A DNA stretch of 17,355 nt from Patescibacteria group bacterium. GTDB taxonomy: Bacteria > Patescibacteriota > Patescibacteriia > UBA9934. How positions within the stretch are numbered: position 1 is the first letter of the stretch; each line of letters opens with the position of its first letter. Of the stretch, positions 6,914 to 13,634 are shown in pieces. A program made the position numbers and the translations under genes. Location: assembly GCA_018896835.1 (NCBI GenBank), contig JAHILS010000042.1:1-17355 (forward strand), read 5' to 3'. The notes below the pieces were generated by a model that was given only the letters and a program-made list of their open reading frames with translations, had not been told where the DNA came from and made no database searches.

Positions 6914-7016
6914 TTCGCGCCAAGGCTCGCGTTTTTTGAGTTATCCACTTGTGTTGAGTTTTGAATCATGATAGCTTCACGCGAATTTTTTTAGGCTTGT
7001 GTTTTACAAACAAGAA

Positions 7017-7048
7017 TCCGACCAGGCCCAGGTAGGGCGATGGTCGGA
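7017..7048. terminator. Hairpin beyond the orphan membrane gene
   Basis: TCCGACCA (7017-7024) pairs with TGGTCGGA (7041-7048), and an inner GCCC/GGGC stem extends it. It lies 35 bases past the stop of the minus-strand gene; on that strand it is followed by the moderately T-rich TTCTTGTTTG, so it could be a weak terminator. Other structural roles are possible. Confidence 0.45.
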
Positions 7049-7083
7049 CACGGCGCGGGGAGTTTGAGCGAGCTTGATGCGAT

Positions 7084-7482
7084 TTATGGTTCGTTTTTCC
7101 AATTACGAAGCGATTCTCCGTAGCTCGCAACAATCATGAATGCACCATAGAGTAGTTGCGCTATGCAAAGGATCGTGACCGTGTCGCGCATAGAGCCATG
7201 TAGCGCAATGACGCATGCCAGGAACATCGTTGCCAAGGCAAGAACGATTAATGCTGTGGCGGCTAGATATTTGCCTGGTTTGAGGGTCAAGTCTACGGAG
7301 TGGTAGCGCGCGCCTTCCATTTTGCTCAACAGGAATGCGGCGACCGTGATGAATAGGATCAAGCCATAAAGCCTGTCGGTCATCAACCCTGCGATGAGCA
7401 CACAGACCATAACGGCGTTGGCCACCACGGTGTTGCGGAACTGGCAGAAGACGCTGGTGAGGAGGGCGGAGAACGCGGACAT
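7084..7482 (-). CDS. Orphan small membrane protein
   Basis: I do not recognise this 132-residue protein. It has about four hydrophobic segments: residues about 18-34 (ANAVMVCVLIAGLM), 38-52 (LYGLILFITVAAFLL), 75-95 (ATALIVLALATMFLACV) and 105-122 (TILCIAQLLYGAFMIVA), with a charged end RNWKNEP. The reading frame opens further upstream (to 7566), but ATG 7482 is preceded by GGAG at six bases' spacing and gives a natural start MSAFSALL. It is on the minus strand between two plus-strand operons, and sampled lines are about 55-63% GC near its 5' part. Together with its Shine-Dalgarno, this marks it as foreign to its neighbours. A paralogous or phage-derived accessory membrane protein is possible; function unknown. 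Confidence 0.65.
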   Translation of the reverse strand: MSAFSALLTSVFCQFRNTVVANAVMVCVLIAGLMTDRLYGLILFITVAAFLLSKMEGARYHSVDLTLKPGKYLAATALIVLALATMFLACVIALHGSMRDTVTILCIAQLLYGAFMIVASYGESLRNWKNEP

Positions 7483-7533
7483 GGGTTGCTCCAGAGAAGG
7501 GGTGACGTTGCCCTGTATTTGTACTAAATATCG

Positions 7534-7576
7534 AGCGAAAACGCAACTATTTATTGACAATTTCACGCTTTTCGCT
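7534..7576. promoter_or_regulatory. Inverted repeat across the divergent groES/orphan promoters
   Basis: AGCGAAAA (7534-7541) and TTTTCGCT (7569-7576) form an eight-base inverted repeat with 27 bases between. One arm lies in the spacer just before the groES -10, the other upstream of the -35, so a protein bound here could control either gene. It is not a CIRCE element. Confidence 0.4.
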
Positions 7577-7582
7577 TAAGCT
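7554..7582 (+). promoter_or_regulatory. groESL promoter
   Basis: A perfect -35 TTGACA (7554-7559), a 17-base spacer, and a weak -10 TAAGCT (7577-7582). The start would be near 7589, giving a leader of about 20 bases. No CIRCE (TTAGCACTC-N9-GAGTGCTAA) is present. Confidence 0.6.
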
Positions 7583-7608
7583 TTGCCCAGAATTAACCAA
7601 TAAAACCT

Positions 7609-7899
7609 ATGAATTTACGACCAATCTCAGATCATATTATTTTAAAGCCGGCTGATAAGGAAACCGTGACTTCATCAGGAATTATCATTCCTGACACGGT
7701 GGAGAAGGAAAAACCGGAGCAGGCCGAGGTGTTAGCTGTTGGACCCGGCAAGATGCTTGAAAACGGACAACGACAAGCTATGGAGGTTGCTGTCGGTCAA
7801 AAAGTAATGTTTAAAAAATGGTCACCTGACGAAGTTGAAATTGATCATCAAAAATATCTAATAATTAAGAGCGAAGACGTTATCGCGATAGTGGAATAG
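7609..7899 (+). CDS. groES: Co-chaperonin GroES (Hsp10)
   Basis: GroES forms the heptameric lid of the GroEL folding chamber in the cytoplasm. At 96 residues it has the usual length. It opens with the beta-strand LRPISDHIILKP, followed by the mobile loop with SSGIIIPDT (residues about 23-31) that docks on the GroEL apical domain, then AEVLAVGPG (about 39-47), and ends with IIKSEDVIAIVE. It ends in TAG and groEL starts three bases later, the standard order. ATG 7609 follows AAAACCT with no Shine-Dalgarno. The preceding promoter and inverted repeat suggest regulation that is not of the HrcA/CIRCE type. Confidence 0.96.
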   Translation: MNLRPISDHIILKPADKETVTSSGIIIPDTVEKEKPEQAEVLAVGPGKMLENGQRQAMEVAVGQKVMFKKWSPDEVEIDHQKYLIIKSEDVIAIVE

Positions 7900-7902
7900 T
7901 TT

Positions 7903-9549
7903 ATGTCAAAACAAATAACATTTAACGAAGACGCACGTAAGAAATTAAAGGAAGGAGTTGATATTCTGGCAAATGCTGTTCGAATTACTCTTGGTCCAAA
8001 GGGACGCAACGTTATTATCGATCGCAGTTATGGAGGACCACTTGTTACAAAAGATGGTGTAACTGTTGCCAAAGAGATCGAACTTGAAGATAAGCTTCAA
8101 AACATGGGAGCAGAACTTGTCAAAGAAGTTGCTAGTAAGACAAACGATGTGGCTGGAGACGGAACAACAACAGCAACGGTTTTGGCTCAAGCTATGGTTG
8201 ACGAAGGAATGAAATTGGTAAGCGCCGGTATTGATCCCCAAGCATTGCGACGTGGTATGGAAAAAGCAGTGCAAACCGCTGTTGAGCAAATTAAGAACAT
8301 GTCAGAAAGCGTTAGTGGAGACATGATTAATCAAGTAGCTTCAATATCAGCTAACGATCCTGAGCTAGGAACAACGATTGCCCAGGCGATGCAGAAAGTT
8401 ACAGACAGTGGCGTGATTACTGTTGAAGAAGGTCAATCATTTGGAATTGAGGTTGAGGTTGTAGAGGGGATGGAGTTTGATAAAGGTTATTTGTCGCCAT
8501 ATATGGTGACAAATCCAGAAAACATGACCGCGGAATATGTTGATGCTCCAATTTTGGTTACTGATCAAAAGATAAGTTCAATCCAGTCTATTCTTCCACT
8601 TTTAGAAGCGATTGCTGGCACAGGAAAAAAAGAACTTGTAATTATTGCTGAAGATTTAGATGGTGAGGCTTTGACAACTCTGATTGTAAACAAGCTTCGT
8701 GGCGCATTTAATGCGCTTGTAGTGAAGGCTCCGGCATTTGGTGATCGCAAAAAGGCAATGTTGGAAGACATTGCGATTTTGACAGGTGCGACCGTCGTTA
8801 GTGAGGAGCGTGGAATCAAGCTCGAAAGCATCGAACTTAATCAGCTCGGAAAAGCAAGACGAGTTATTTCCACGAAAGACAAAACAACGGTTGTTGATGG
8901 CGGAGGTGATAAAGCAAAAATTGAAGAGCGCGTTATTCAAATTAGAAAACAGATTGAACAATCAACGTCAGACTTTGATTCAGAAAAACTTAAGGAACGA
9001 ATGGCAAAGCTTACAGGGGGTGTTGCAGTTATCAAGGTTGGTGCAGCTAGTGAGGTTGAAATGAAGGAAAAGAAAGCTCGCATCGAGGACGCAGTTCATG
9101 CTACCAAGGCAGCTATTGCTGAAGGTATTGTTGCTGGTGGTGGAGTTGCACTTATCCGTGTACAAAAAGCACTTACTCAATTAAGAGTTGAAATTGAGCG
9201 CACTGACAAAGATGAATCACTTGGTGTGGGAGTGATTGAGCGCGCGATTGAAAAACCGTTATTTTACATTGCGCAAAATGCTGGCGCCAAGGGTGACGTT
9301 GTAGTAGAAAAAGTAAAAGCAGAATTTGGGTCAGCAGGATATAATGCGCTCCGTGACGTCTATGAACCTGACATGATAATGGCTGGAATTATTGATCCAG
9401 CAAAAGTTACCAGATCAGCAGTTGAAAACGCAGCATCGGTCGCGATGATGATATTAACAGCCGAGGCAGCAATAACTGAATTGCCAAAAAAGGATAGTGA
9501 CTCAGAACATGACCATGGTGGCATGGGCGGAGGCATGGGCATGATGTAA
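7903..9549 (+). CDS. groEL: Chaperonin GroEL (Hsp60)
   Basis: GroEL is the ATP-driven, double-ring folding chamber. The 548-residue product is full length. It has the ATP-binding stretches LGPKGRNV (about 27-34) and GDGTTTATVLA (Asp86-Gly-Thr-Thr-Thr, equivalent to Asp87 of E. coli), the apical domain from about residue 190, AIAEGIVAGGGVAL near 405-418, and the equatorial C-terminal EPDMIMAGIIDPAKV. It ends in a Gly-Met tail GGMGGGMGMM after a His/Asp-rich stretch, like the flexible tails that fill the cavity. It follows groES by three bases and is ended by a strong terminator. No frameshift or missing key residue is seen. Confidence 0.97.
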   Translation: MSKQITFNEDARKKLKEGVDILANAVRITLGPKGRNVIIDRSYGGPLVTKDGVTVAKEIELEDKLQNMGAELVKEVASKTNDVAGDGTTTATVLAQAMVDEGMKLVSAGIDPQALRRGMEKAVQTAVEQIKNMSESVSGDMINQVASISANDPELGTTIAQAMQKVTDSGVITVEEGQSFGIEVEVVEGMEFDKGYLSPYMVTNPENMTAEYVDAPILVTDQKISSIQSILPLLEAIAGTGKKELVIIAEDLDGEALTTLIVNKLRGAFNALVVKAPAFGDRKKAMLEDIAILTGATVVSEERGIKLESIELNQLGKARRVISTKDKTTVVDGGGDKAKIEERVIQIRKQIEQSTSDFDSEKLKERMAKLTGGVAVIKVGAASEVEMKEKKARIEDAVHATKAAIAEGIVAGGGVALIRVQKALTQLRVEIERTDKDESLGVGVIERAIEKPLFYIAQNAGAKGDVVVEKVKAEFGSAGYNALRDVYEPDMIMAGIIDPAKVTRSAVENAASVAMMILTAEAAITELPKKDSDSEHDHGGMGGGMGMM

Positions 9550-9553
9550 AAAT

Positions 9554-9589
9554 AAAACACCCAGAATTGTAAGGGTTCTGGGTGTTTTT
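9554..9589 (+). terminator. Intrinsic terminator after groESL
   Basis: AAAACACCCAGAA (9554-9566) and TTCTGGGTGTTTT (9576-9588) form a 13-base-pair stem with a nine-base loop, four bases after the groEL stop and ending in a T run. Confidence 0.93.
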
Positions 9590-9616
9590 GTTTTTCTGGT
9601 GAAATGATCCTTATCT

Positions 9617-9625
9617 TGCTATACT
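9617..9625 (+). promoter_or_regulatory. Extended -10 promoter of the DUF4870-like gene
   Basis: TGCTATACT, the same sequence as at 3560-3568, lies 28 bases past the groEL terminator and 25 bases before the ATG at 9651. No good -35 is seen. Confidence 0.68.
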
Positions 9626-9650
9626 ATTGTCATAAATTAACCAAACAAAT

Positions 9651-9998
9651 ATGACTGATACAACGCCTGTGATTGATAAAAAAGATGTTGAAGACAATAA
9701 AGTGCTTGCAGCGCTTTCATACGTCTTTCTTCTCTGTTTCATTCCACTTTTACTTGCTAAGGACTCGAAGTTTGCTCAATATCATGCCAAGCAAGGTCTA
9801 GTACTTTTCATTGTTGAGGCCATTGTGATGATTGCTTCAAATATATTCATTTTCATCCCAGTGTTTGGATGGTTAGTGATTATGGTTGCTTATCTACTTG
9901 TTGCTATTCTTGCCATTATCGGGATTCTCAAAGCACTTGAGGGAACATATTGGGAAATGCCTGTGTTGGGCGAGTACGCAAAGAAGTTAAAAATCTGA
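9651..9998 (+). CDS. DUF4870/Tic20-like small membrane protein
   Basis: The 115-residue protein has a polar N-terminus (residues 1-16), then KVLAALSYVFLLCFIPLLL, then the motif AQYHAKQGLVLFI (His-Ala-Lys-Gln-Gly, about 43-55) typical of DUF4870-like proteins, then two long hydrophobic stretches (about 50-72 and 75-98) and a soluble tail ending AKKLKI. I count three or four membrane helices. Family function is not established; Tic20-like names reflect fold resemblance only. It is a single-gene unit with its own extended -10 promoter and a terminator 15 bases after its stop. The ATG is preceded by an A-rich stretch and no Shine-Dalgarno. Confidence 0.75.
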   Translation: MTDTTPVIDKKDVEDNKVLAALSYVFLLCFIPLLLAKDSKFAQYHAKQGLVLFIVEAIVMIASNIFIFIPVFGWLVIMVAYLLVAILAIIGILKALEGTYWEMPVLGEYAKKLKI

Positions 9999-10000
9999 GC

Positions 10001-10029
10001 TTGAAAAAACAATAAAGACAAGGCATTAT
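10001..10029 (+). promoter_or_regulatory. Possible prfB promoter embedded in a terminator hairpin
   Basis: TTGAAA (10001-10006), 17 bases, then CATTAT (10024-10029). The -10 covers most of the loop of the hairpin at 10014-10041. Transcription would start near 10036, inside the right arm, leaving a leader of about 11 bases that cannot refold. Confidence 0.4.
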
Positions 10030-10041
10030 GGCCTTGTCTTT
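10014..10041 (+). terminator. Intrinsic terminator between the DUF4870-like gene and prfB
   Basis: AAAGACAAGGC (10014-10024) pairs perfectly with GCCTTGTCTTT (10031-10041) around the six-base loop ATTATG. It ends only five bases before the prfB ATG at 10047. The T run is short. Confidence 0.75.
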
Positions 10042-10046
10042 AGTTT

Positions 10047-11159
10047 ATGTCACTTATTGATAAACAACTTCAGGAATTGCAGGAAAAAGCCCAAAATGCT
10101 TGGGAGATGTTGCATTTAGATGCTTCGCAGGAAAGAGTGCATGATCTTGAAGTTCAGATCAGTTTGCCAGATTTTTGGAGTGATCAGGAACAAGCAAAAC
10201 TTATTTCTCAGGAAATCTCACAACGCCAGGCTCAAATTGAAGTTTGGCAATCTTTACTTACCGAGATTCAAGACGCGCTTGATTTATCAAAGCTTGCTCA
10301 AGAGGAGGTAAATACGCATGTTGAGTTGGAAGTCGAAAAAACCGTTAAGGATTTACAAGAGCGTTACGCAAAGCTTGAATTGCAAACTTTGCTCGCCTGT
10401 GAGATGGACGAGAATAATGCGATTATATCAATTCACGCGGGCGCTGGTGGAACAGATGCTTCCAACTGGGCTGGCATGCTTTTGCGTATGTTTATTCGCT
10501 TTGCCGAGTCGCAAGGTTGGGACACTGACGTTTACGAAGCCTCGGAAAGTGAAGAAGCAGGATATAAAAGCGTTTCGTTTAGTGTGAATGGTAGGTTTGC
10601 TTATGGCATGTTAAAAGGCGAAGCAGGAGTTCATCGACTGGTACGCATTTCTCCGTTTGACGCTGAGAAGATGCGTCATACATCTTTTGCACTTGTGGAA
10701 GTAATTCCTGAACTCACTGGACTTACTGACAAGAATATTGCGATTGATGAAAAAGATTTACGGATAGATACATTCATGGCTGGCGGTCACGGAGGGCAAG
10801 GAGTTAATACAACTTATTCGGCTGTGCGTATAACTCATATTCCCACCAACACTGTTGTTACTTGTCAGAATGAACGTTCACAATCACAAAACAAAGAATC
10901 AGCCATGCGAGTTTTGAAATCACGATTATTTGTGCGCATGCAAGAAGAGCGGGCGGAAAAATTAGATGAACTCAAAGGCGGGCACAAGTCGCCACAATGG
11001 GGGAATCAGATCCGTAGCTATGTTCTGCACCCGTATAAATTAGTAAAAGATCACCGGACAGGATTTGAAACTCAAGAAGTTGAACGGGTATTGGAAGGTG
11101 ATTTATTACAATTTGTTGAAAGTTATTTACGAGAGCAAGTAGCCCAAAAATCTAATTAG
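10047..11159 (+). CDS. prfB: Peptide chain release factor 2 (RF2)
   Basis: RF2 recognises UAA and UGA and triggers peptide release. The 370-residue protein has a coiled-coil N-terminus (about 1-100), the stop-codon tripeptide Ser202-Pro203-Phe204 in VRISPFD (RF2-type; RF1 has Pro-x-Thr), and the catalytic Gly249-Gly250-Gln251 in GGHGGQGVNTTYSAV, followed by NERSQSQNKESAM. The frame is uninterrupted, so the autoregulatory +1 frameshift at about codon 26 of many bacterial prfB genes is absent. The presence of RF2 and the TGA stops around it show UGA is a stop here. The ATG lies just after a terminator with no Shine-Dalgarno. It ends in TAG, six bases before the next gene, and starts an operon that also holds tsaC and rsmA. 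Confidence 0.96.
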   Translation: MSLIDKQLQELQEKAQNAWEMLHLDASQERVHDLEVQISLPDFWSDQEQAKLISQEISQRQAQIEVWQSLLTEIQDALDLSKLAQEEVNTHVELEVEKTVKDLQERYAKLELQTLLACEMDENNAIISIHAGAGGTDASNWAGMLLRMFIRFAESQGWDTDVYEASESEEAGYKSVSFSVNGRFAYGMLKGEAGVHRLVRISPFDAEKMRHTSFALVEVIPELTGLTDKNIAIDEKDLRIDTFMAGGHGGQGVNTTYSAVRITHIPTNTVVTCQNERSQSQNKESAMRVLKSRLFVRMQEERAEKLDELKGGHKSPQWGNQIRSYVLHPYKLVKDHRTGFETQEVERVLEGDLLQFVESYLREQVAQKSN

Positions 11160-11165
11160 ACAAAT

Positions 11166-12092
11166 ATGCAAAAACAAAAAACAGTAATAATCACGGGTGG
11201 GTCTGGATTTATTGGATCACATTTGGCAGACGCCTTAATCGAGCAGGGGCACAAAGTTGTGGTAATTGATAAGGTGAAGCCAGAAAAAAATCGTCATAAC
11301 GATCACGTCAAATATATAAAGATAAATATTCAGGACGAAGACGTAAAAGATCTTTTTAAAAAGTATAAGCCTGATGTTGTATTTCACCTAGCCGCCCATT
11401 TGCATGATAGGGAGTCGGTTGAAAAACCAGTAGTCAACGCTATGGATAATGTTATTGGGTTAATTAATGTTTGCGAAGGCGTGCGCGAAAGCGGTCAGGC
11501 AAAAATTATTTTTACTTCCTCGTGCGCAGTTTACGGCCCACAAGACGTGTTGCCAATTGACGAGCAGGTCAATCCAGTGCCATTAACGCCTTACGGGATT
11601 TCAAAGCTCACCGGCGAGAAGTATTTACATTTTTATAATAAAACATACAACATTCCGTACGTAGCCTTTCGACCGGGTAATATCTATGGGCCAAGACAAG
11701 ATTCTAGTGCAGAATCAGGCGTAGTTGGCATTTTTTCCTCAAGACTTTTAAAAGGCAAAACAGCAATTATTAATAATAATGGAAAAACAACCCGAGATTA
11801 TGTATACGTAGCCGATGTTGTTACAGCCTTAATCAAGGCATCAGAATTAGACTATGTGGGAATTTTAAATCTGGGAACTGGCATACAAACAACAACTATG
11901 GAAATCTTTGATTATGTTAAAGATGCGGTTGGCACAAGGGCAAGTCATGATTGGAATGAAGCACAGCAGGACGCAACAAAGTATATGGAGTTGTCGATTA
12001 AGAAAATAAAGAAGGAATTAGACTGGGAACCAAACACAAGTCTTAATGAGGGAATCAAAAAAACCGTGGCTTGGTATCGGGAAAATATTTAA
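11166..12092 (+). CDS. NAD-dependent epimerase/dehydratase (extended SDR, GalE-like)
   Basis: A nucleotide-sugar epimerase or dehydratase, 308 residues. The Rossmann signature GGSGFIG is at residues 11-17, the catalytic region TSSCAVYG at 117-124 (Ser119), and the YxxxK pair YGISK at 143-147 (Tyr143, Lys147). FRPGNIYGPRQD follows (about 166-177), as does the substrate-domain motif RDYVYVADVV (about 212-221) and a C-terminal WEPNTSLNEGIKKTVAWY. This is the form of UDP-glucose 4-epimerases, but the exact sugar is not readable. It starts six bases after prfB, and tsaC starts one base after it stops. It is the only sugar-metabolism gene in a translation-gene operon; its product could feed the surface glycan made by the envelope operon, which is inference. 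Confidence 0.88.
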   Translation: MQKQKTVIITGGSGFIGSHLADALIEQGHKVVVIDKVKPEKNRHNDHVKYIKINIQDEDVKDLFKKYKPDVVFHLAAHLHDRESVEKPVVNAMDNVIGLINVCEGVRESGQAKIIFTSSCAVYGPQDVLPIDEQVNPVPLTPYGISKLTGEKYLHFYNKTYNIPYVAFRPGNIYGPRQDSSAESGVVGIFSSRLLKGKTAIINNNGKTTRDYVYVADVVTALIKASELDYVGILNLGTGIQTTTMEIFDYVKDAVGTRASHDWNEAQQDATKYMELSIKKIKKELDWEPNTSLNEGIKKTVAWYRENI

Positions 12093-12093
12093 T

Positions 12094-12693
12094 ATGTTGC
12101 AAATCACCGCGCATGATATCGATCGAGCACTTGCATGTTTACAAGACGGTGGTGTGATTGTGTTTCCAACAGAGACTTCATATGGGATTGGGTGTGACGC
12201 AACAAACGCTGATGCGGTCGCGCGCGTATTTACGATCAAGGGTCGACCAGATGATAAGGGCACGCCTTTGATTATTCCTGACATAGAATCAGCTTTAATG
12301 TTTATTAAAGTTTCAGATAAGGCCCGTGAGTTAATGGATAAATATTGGCCAGGTGCACTAAACATTATTGGGCCTGTTGCAATTAATTCGCCAGTATCTG
12401 ATAAGTGTTCTCAGGATAGTACCCAGTCAGTGCGTGTATCTTCTCATCCATTTTGTGCAACTTTAGCTAGGCGTCTTGGAAAACCGATCGTGGCATCAAG
12501 TGCAAACATATCCGGCCAAGATGCAATATATTCAATAGAAGAAGTTAAAAAAGTTTTTTTGGGCAGGCCCGACAAACCTGATTGCGTAATTGATGGTGGC
12601 AACTTACCAAACCTTCCAGCATCAACAACGGTTAAGGTTATTGGGGATAATGTTGAAATCGTTAGGCAGGGAAGTGTTGAGATCGAGTCATGA
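12094..12693 (+). CDS. tsaC: Threonylcarbamoyl-AMP synthase (YrdC/TsaC)
   Basis: Makes L-threonylcarbamoyladenylate from threonine, bicarbonate and ATP, the first step of t6A37 modification of tRNAs that read ANN codons. The 199-residue protein is the YrdC domain alone, without the Sua5 C-terminal domain. Motifs: GGVIVFPTETSYGIGCDA, KGR (Lys49-Gly-Arg51) in the nucleotide-binding basic region, TQSVRVSSHP, and SSANISG at 135-141. I chose ATG 12094, one base after the epimerase stop; an in-frame ATG at 12046 would overlap it by 47 bases and add an atypical N-terminus. The stop TGA (12691-12693) is also the first three bases of the 81-bp repeat that follows. No Shine-Dalgarno. Confidence 0.92.
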   Translation: MLQITAHDIDRALACLQDGGVIVFPTETSYGIGCDATNADAVARVFTIKGRPDDKGTPLIIPDIESALMFIKVSDKARELMDKYWPGALNIIGPVAINSPVSDKCSQDSTQSVRVSSHPFCATLARRLGKPIVASSANISGQDAIYSIEEVKKVFLGRPDKPDCVIDGGNLPNLPASTTVKVIGDNVEIVRQGSVEIES

Positions 12694-12771
12694 CCCCCTC
12701 CAACTCCCCCTTGTCAGGGGGAGAGTCGGGACTCAATTCCCCTCCTTTCAAGGAGGGGTTAGGGGTGGTCA
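12691..12771. repeat. 81-bp folded C/G-rich intergenic repeat
   Basis: The ends TGACC (12691-12695) and GGTCA (12767-12771) are complementary and the pairing continues imperfectly inward. Two inner hairpins are CTCCCCC/GGGGGAG (about 12704-12723) and CCCCTCCTT/AAGGAGGGG (12739-12758). The right part, GGAGGGGTTAGGGGTGG, has four G runs. Sequences of this style (ACCCCTCC...AAGGAGGGGTTAGGGGTGG) recur as dispersed intergenic repeats in many unrelated bacterial genomes; copy number here cannot be seen. It supplies the tsaC stop codon. Confidence 0.7.
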
Positions 12772-12805
12772 GCGCAAGGATGGGTGGTAATTGAAAAGTT
12801 GAAAT

Positions 12806-12810
12806 AAGGA
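12806..12810 (+). promoter_or_regulatory. Shine-Dalgarno of rsmA
   Basis: AAGGA eight bases before ATG 12819. It is the only clear Shine-Dalgarno among the core plus-strand genes, perhaps because the folded repeat separates rsmA from the upstream cistron. Confidence 0.7.
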
Positions 12811-12818
12811 ATGTAAAT

Positions 12819-13583
12819 ATGCACAAAAAATCCTATGGTCAGCATTTTTTAAAAGATGAGTCAGTGATTGATAAAATTATCAAGTCTGCTGATTTGAGTT
12901 CTAAAGATTTTGTGGTTGAAGTTGGTCCAGGCGACGGCGCACTTACCCATCAGATTACAAGACTTACTAGTCCTACTAGACCTATTCTTATCGAAGCCGA
13001 CTCTGACTTACTTTCGAATTTGCGCACGCAATTTCCCAAAGCAGAACTCATCCATGCAGACGCAGTCCAAGTTAAAATTGACGAAATAGTAAAAAATAAA
13101 CCTTGGATATTTATTAGTAATCTTCCATACAATAGCGCTAACGCGATTTTGATGAACATGCTGACTGCCAAAAATCCGCCCAAGCGTAGTGTGGTGATGG
13201 TGCAAAAAGAAGTGGGGGATAAGATGATGGCCAGGCCCGGGGATATGACAGTTTTATCAGTTGCGGTACAGATGTACGTAAAACCTACTCGAGTGTGTGT
13301 TGTTAAGCCGGGTTGTTTTCAACCCCAGCCCAAGGTTGATTCAGTTGTGCTTAGACTTGATAAGGTTGAAGCCCTAGATAACGCAGAAGATATAATTAAA
13401 CTAGCAAAAATAGGATTTTCATCCCGTCGCAAGCAATTGCATCGAAATTTGGCCGACGCTAAAGTTGCCAGGTCGGACGCCTTAAAAAAGATACTGCAAG
13501 AGTTAAATCTTTCACCAACAGTTCGTGCTCAGGAGCTTTCGACTGCTCAATGGATAAAAATACACAGCCTGTTGAAAAAATGA
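12819..13583 (+). CDS. rsmA: 16S rRNA dimethyladenosine transferase RsmA (KsgA)
   Basis: Dimethylates two adjacent adenosines in the 3'-terminal hairpin of 16S rRNA, a late step of 30S assembly, using S-adenosylmethionine. The 254-residue product opens KKSYGQHFLKD (family start), has the SAM-binding motif VEVGPGDGALT at 33-43, the catalytic NLPY at 101-104 (SNLPYNSANAIL), VMVQKEVGDKM, and FQPQPKVDSVVLRL near 168-181. The C-terminal helical domain carries FSSRRKQLHRNL. Length is normal for the family. It follows the folded repeat by 47 bases and is translated from a Shine-Dalgarno. Its stop TGA is within the terminator stem. It probably belongs to the prfB operon by read-through, as no strong promoter is seen in the gap. 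Confidence 0.95.
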   Translation: MHKKSYGQHFLKDESVIDKIIKSADLSSKDFVVEVGPGDGALTHQITRLTSPTRPILIEADSDLLSNLRTQFPKAELIHADAVQVKIDEIVKNKPWIFISNLPYNSANAILMNMLTAKNPPKRSVVMVQKEVGDKMMARPGDMTVLSVAVQMYVKPTRVCVVKPGCFQPQPKVDSVVLRLDKVEALDNAEDIIKLAKIGFSSRRKQLHRNLADAKVARSDALKKILQELNLSPTVRAQELSTAQWIKIHSLLKK

Positions 13584-13605
13584 GTACAAGATGTGCTCAT
13601 TTTTT
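13579..13605 (+). terminator. Terminator overlapping the rsmA stop codon
   Basis: AATGAGTAC (13579-13587) pairs with GTGCTCATT (13593-13601) with one G-U, and six T residues follow (13600-13605). The stem includes the rsmA stop TGA. Confidence 0.85.
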
Positions 13606-13613
13606 GATATACT
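13605..13613 (+). promoter_or_regulatory. Extended -10 promoter of the surface-protein unit
   Basis: TGATATACT starts on the last T of the rsmA terminator. No -35 is recognisable. The start would be near 13620, about 15 bases before ATG 13635. Confidence 0.68.
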
Positions 13614-13634
13614 TGTTACTAGTAAATCTACAAC

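Noticed and set aside
6941..6949. DnaA-box-like TTATCCACT
   Set aside because: A single copy with one mismatch, no cluster of boxes, no dnaA or dnaN nearby; not evidence of an origin.
7103..7546. A 147-codon minus-strand frame overlapping the orphan membrane gene
   Set aside because: It has Arg/His-rich shadow composition and no Shine-Dalgarno, while the other frame gives clear membrane helices and a good start.
7500..7608. CIRCE heat-shock operator upstream of groES
   Set aside because: Neither TTAGCACTC nor GAGTGCTAA is present; only the different AGCGAAAA/TTTTCGCT repeat is seen.
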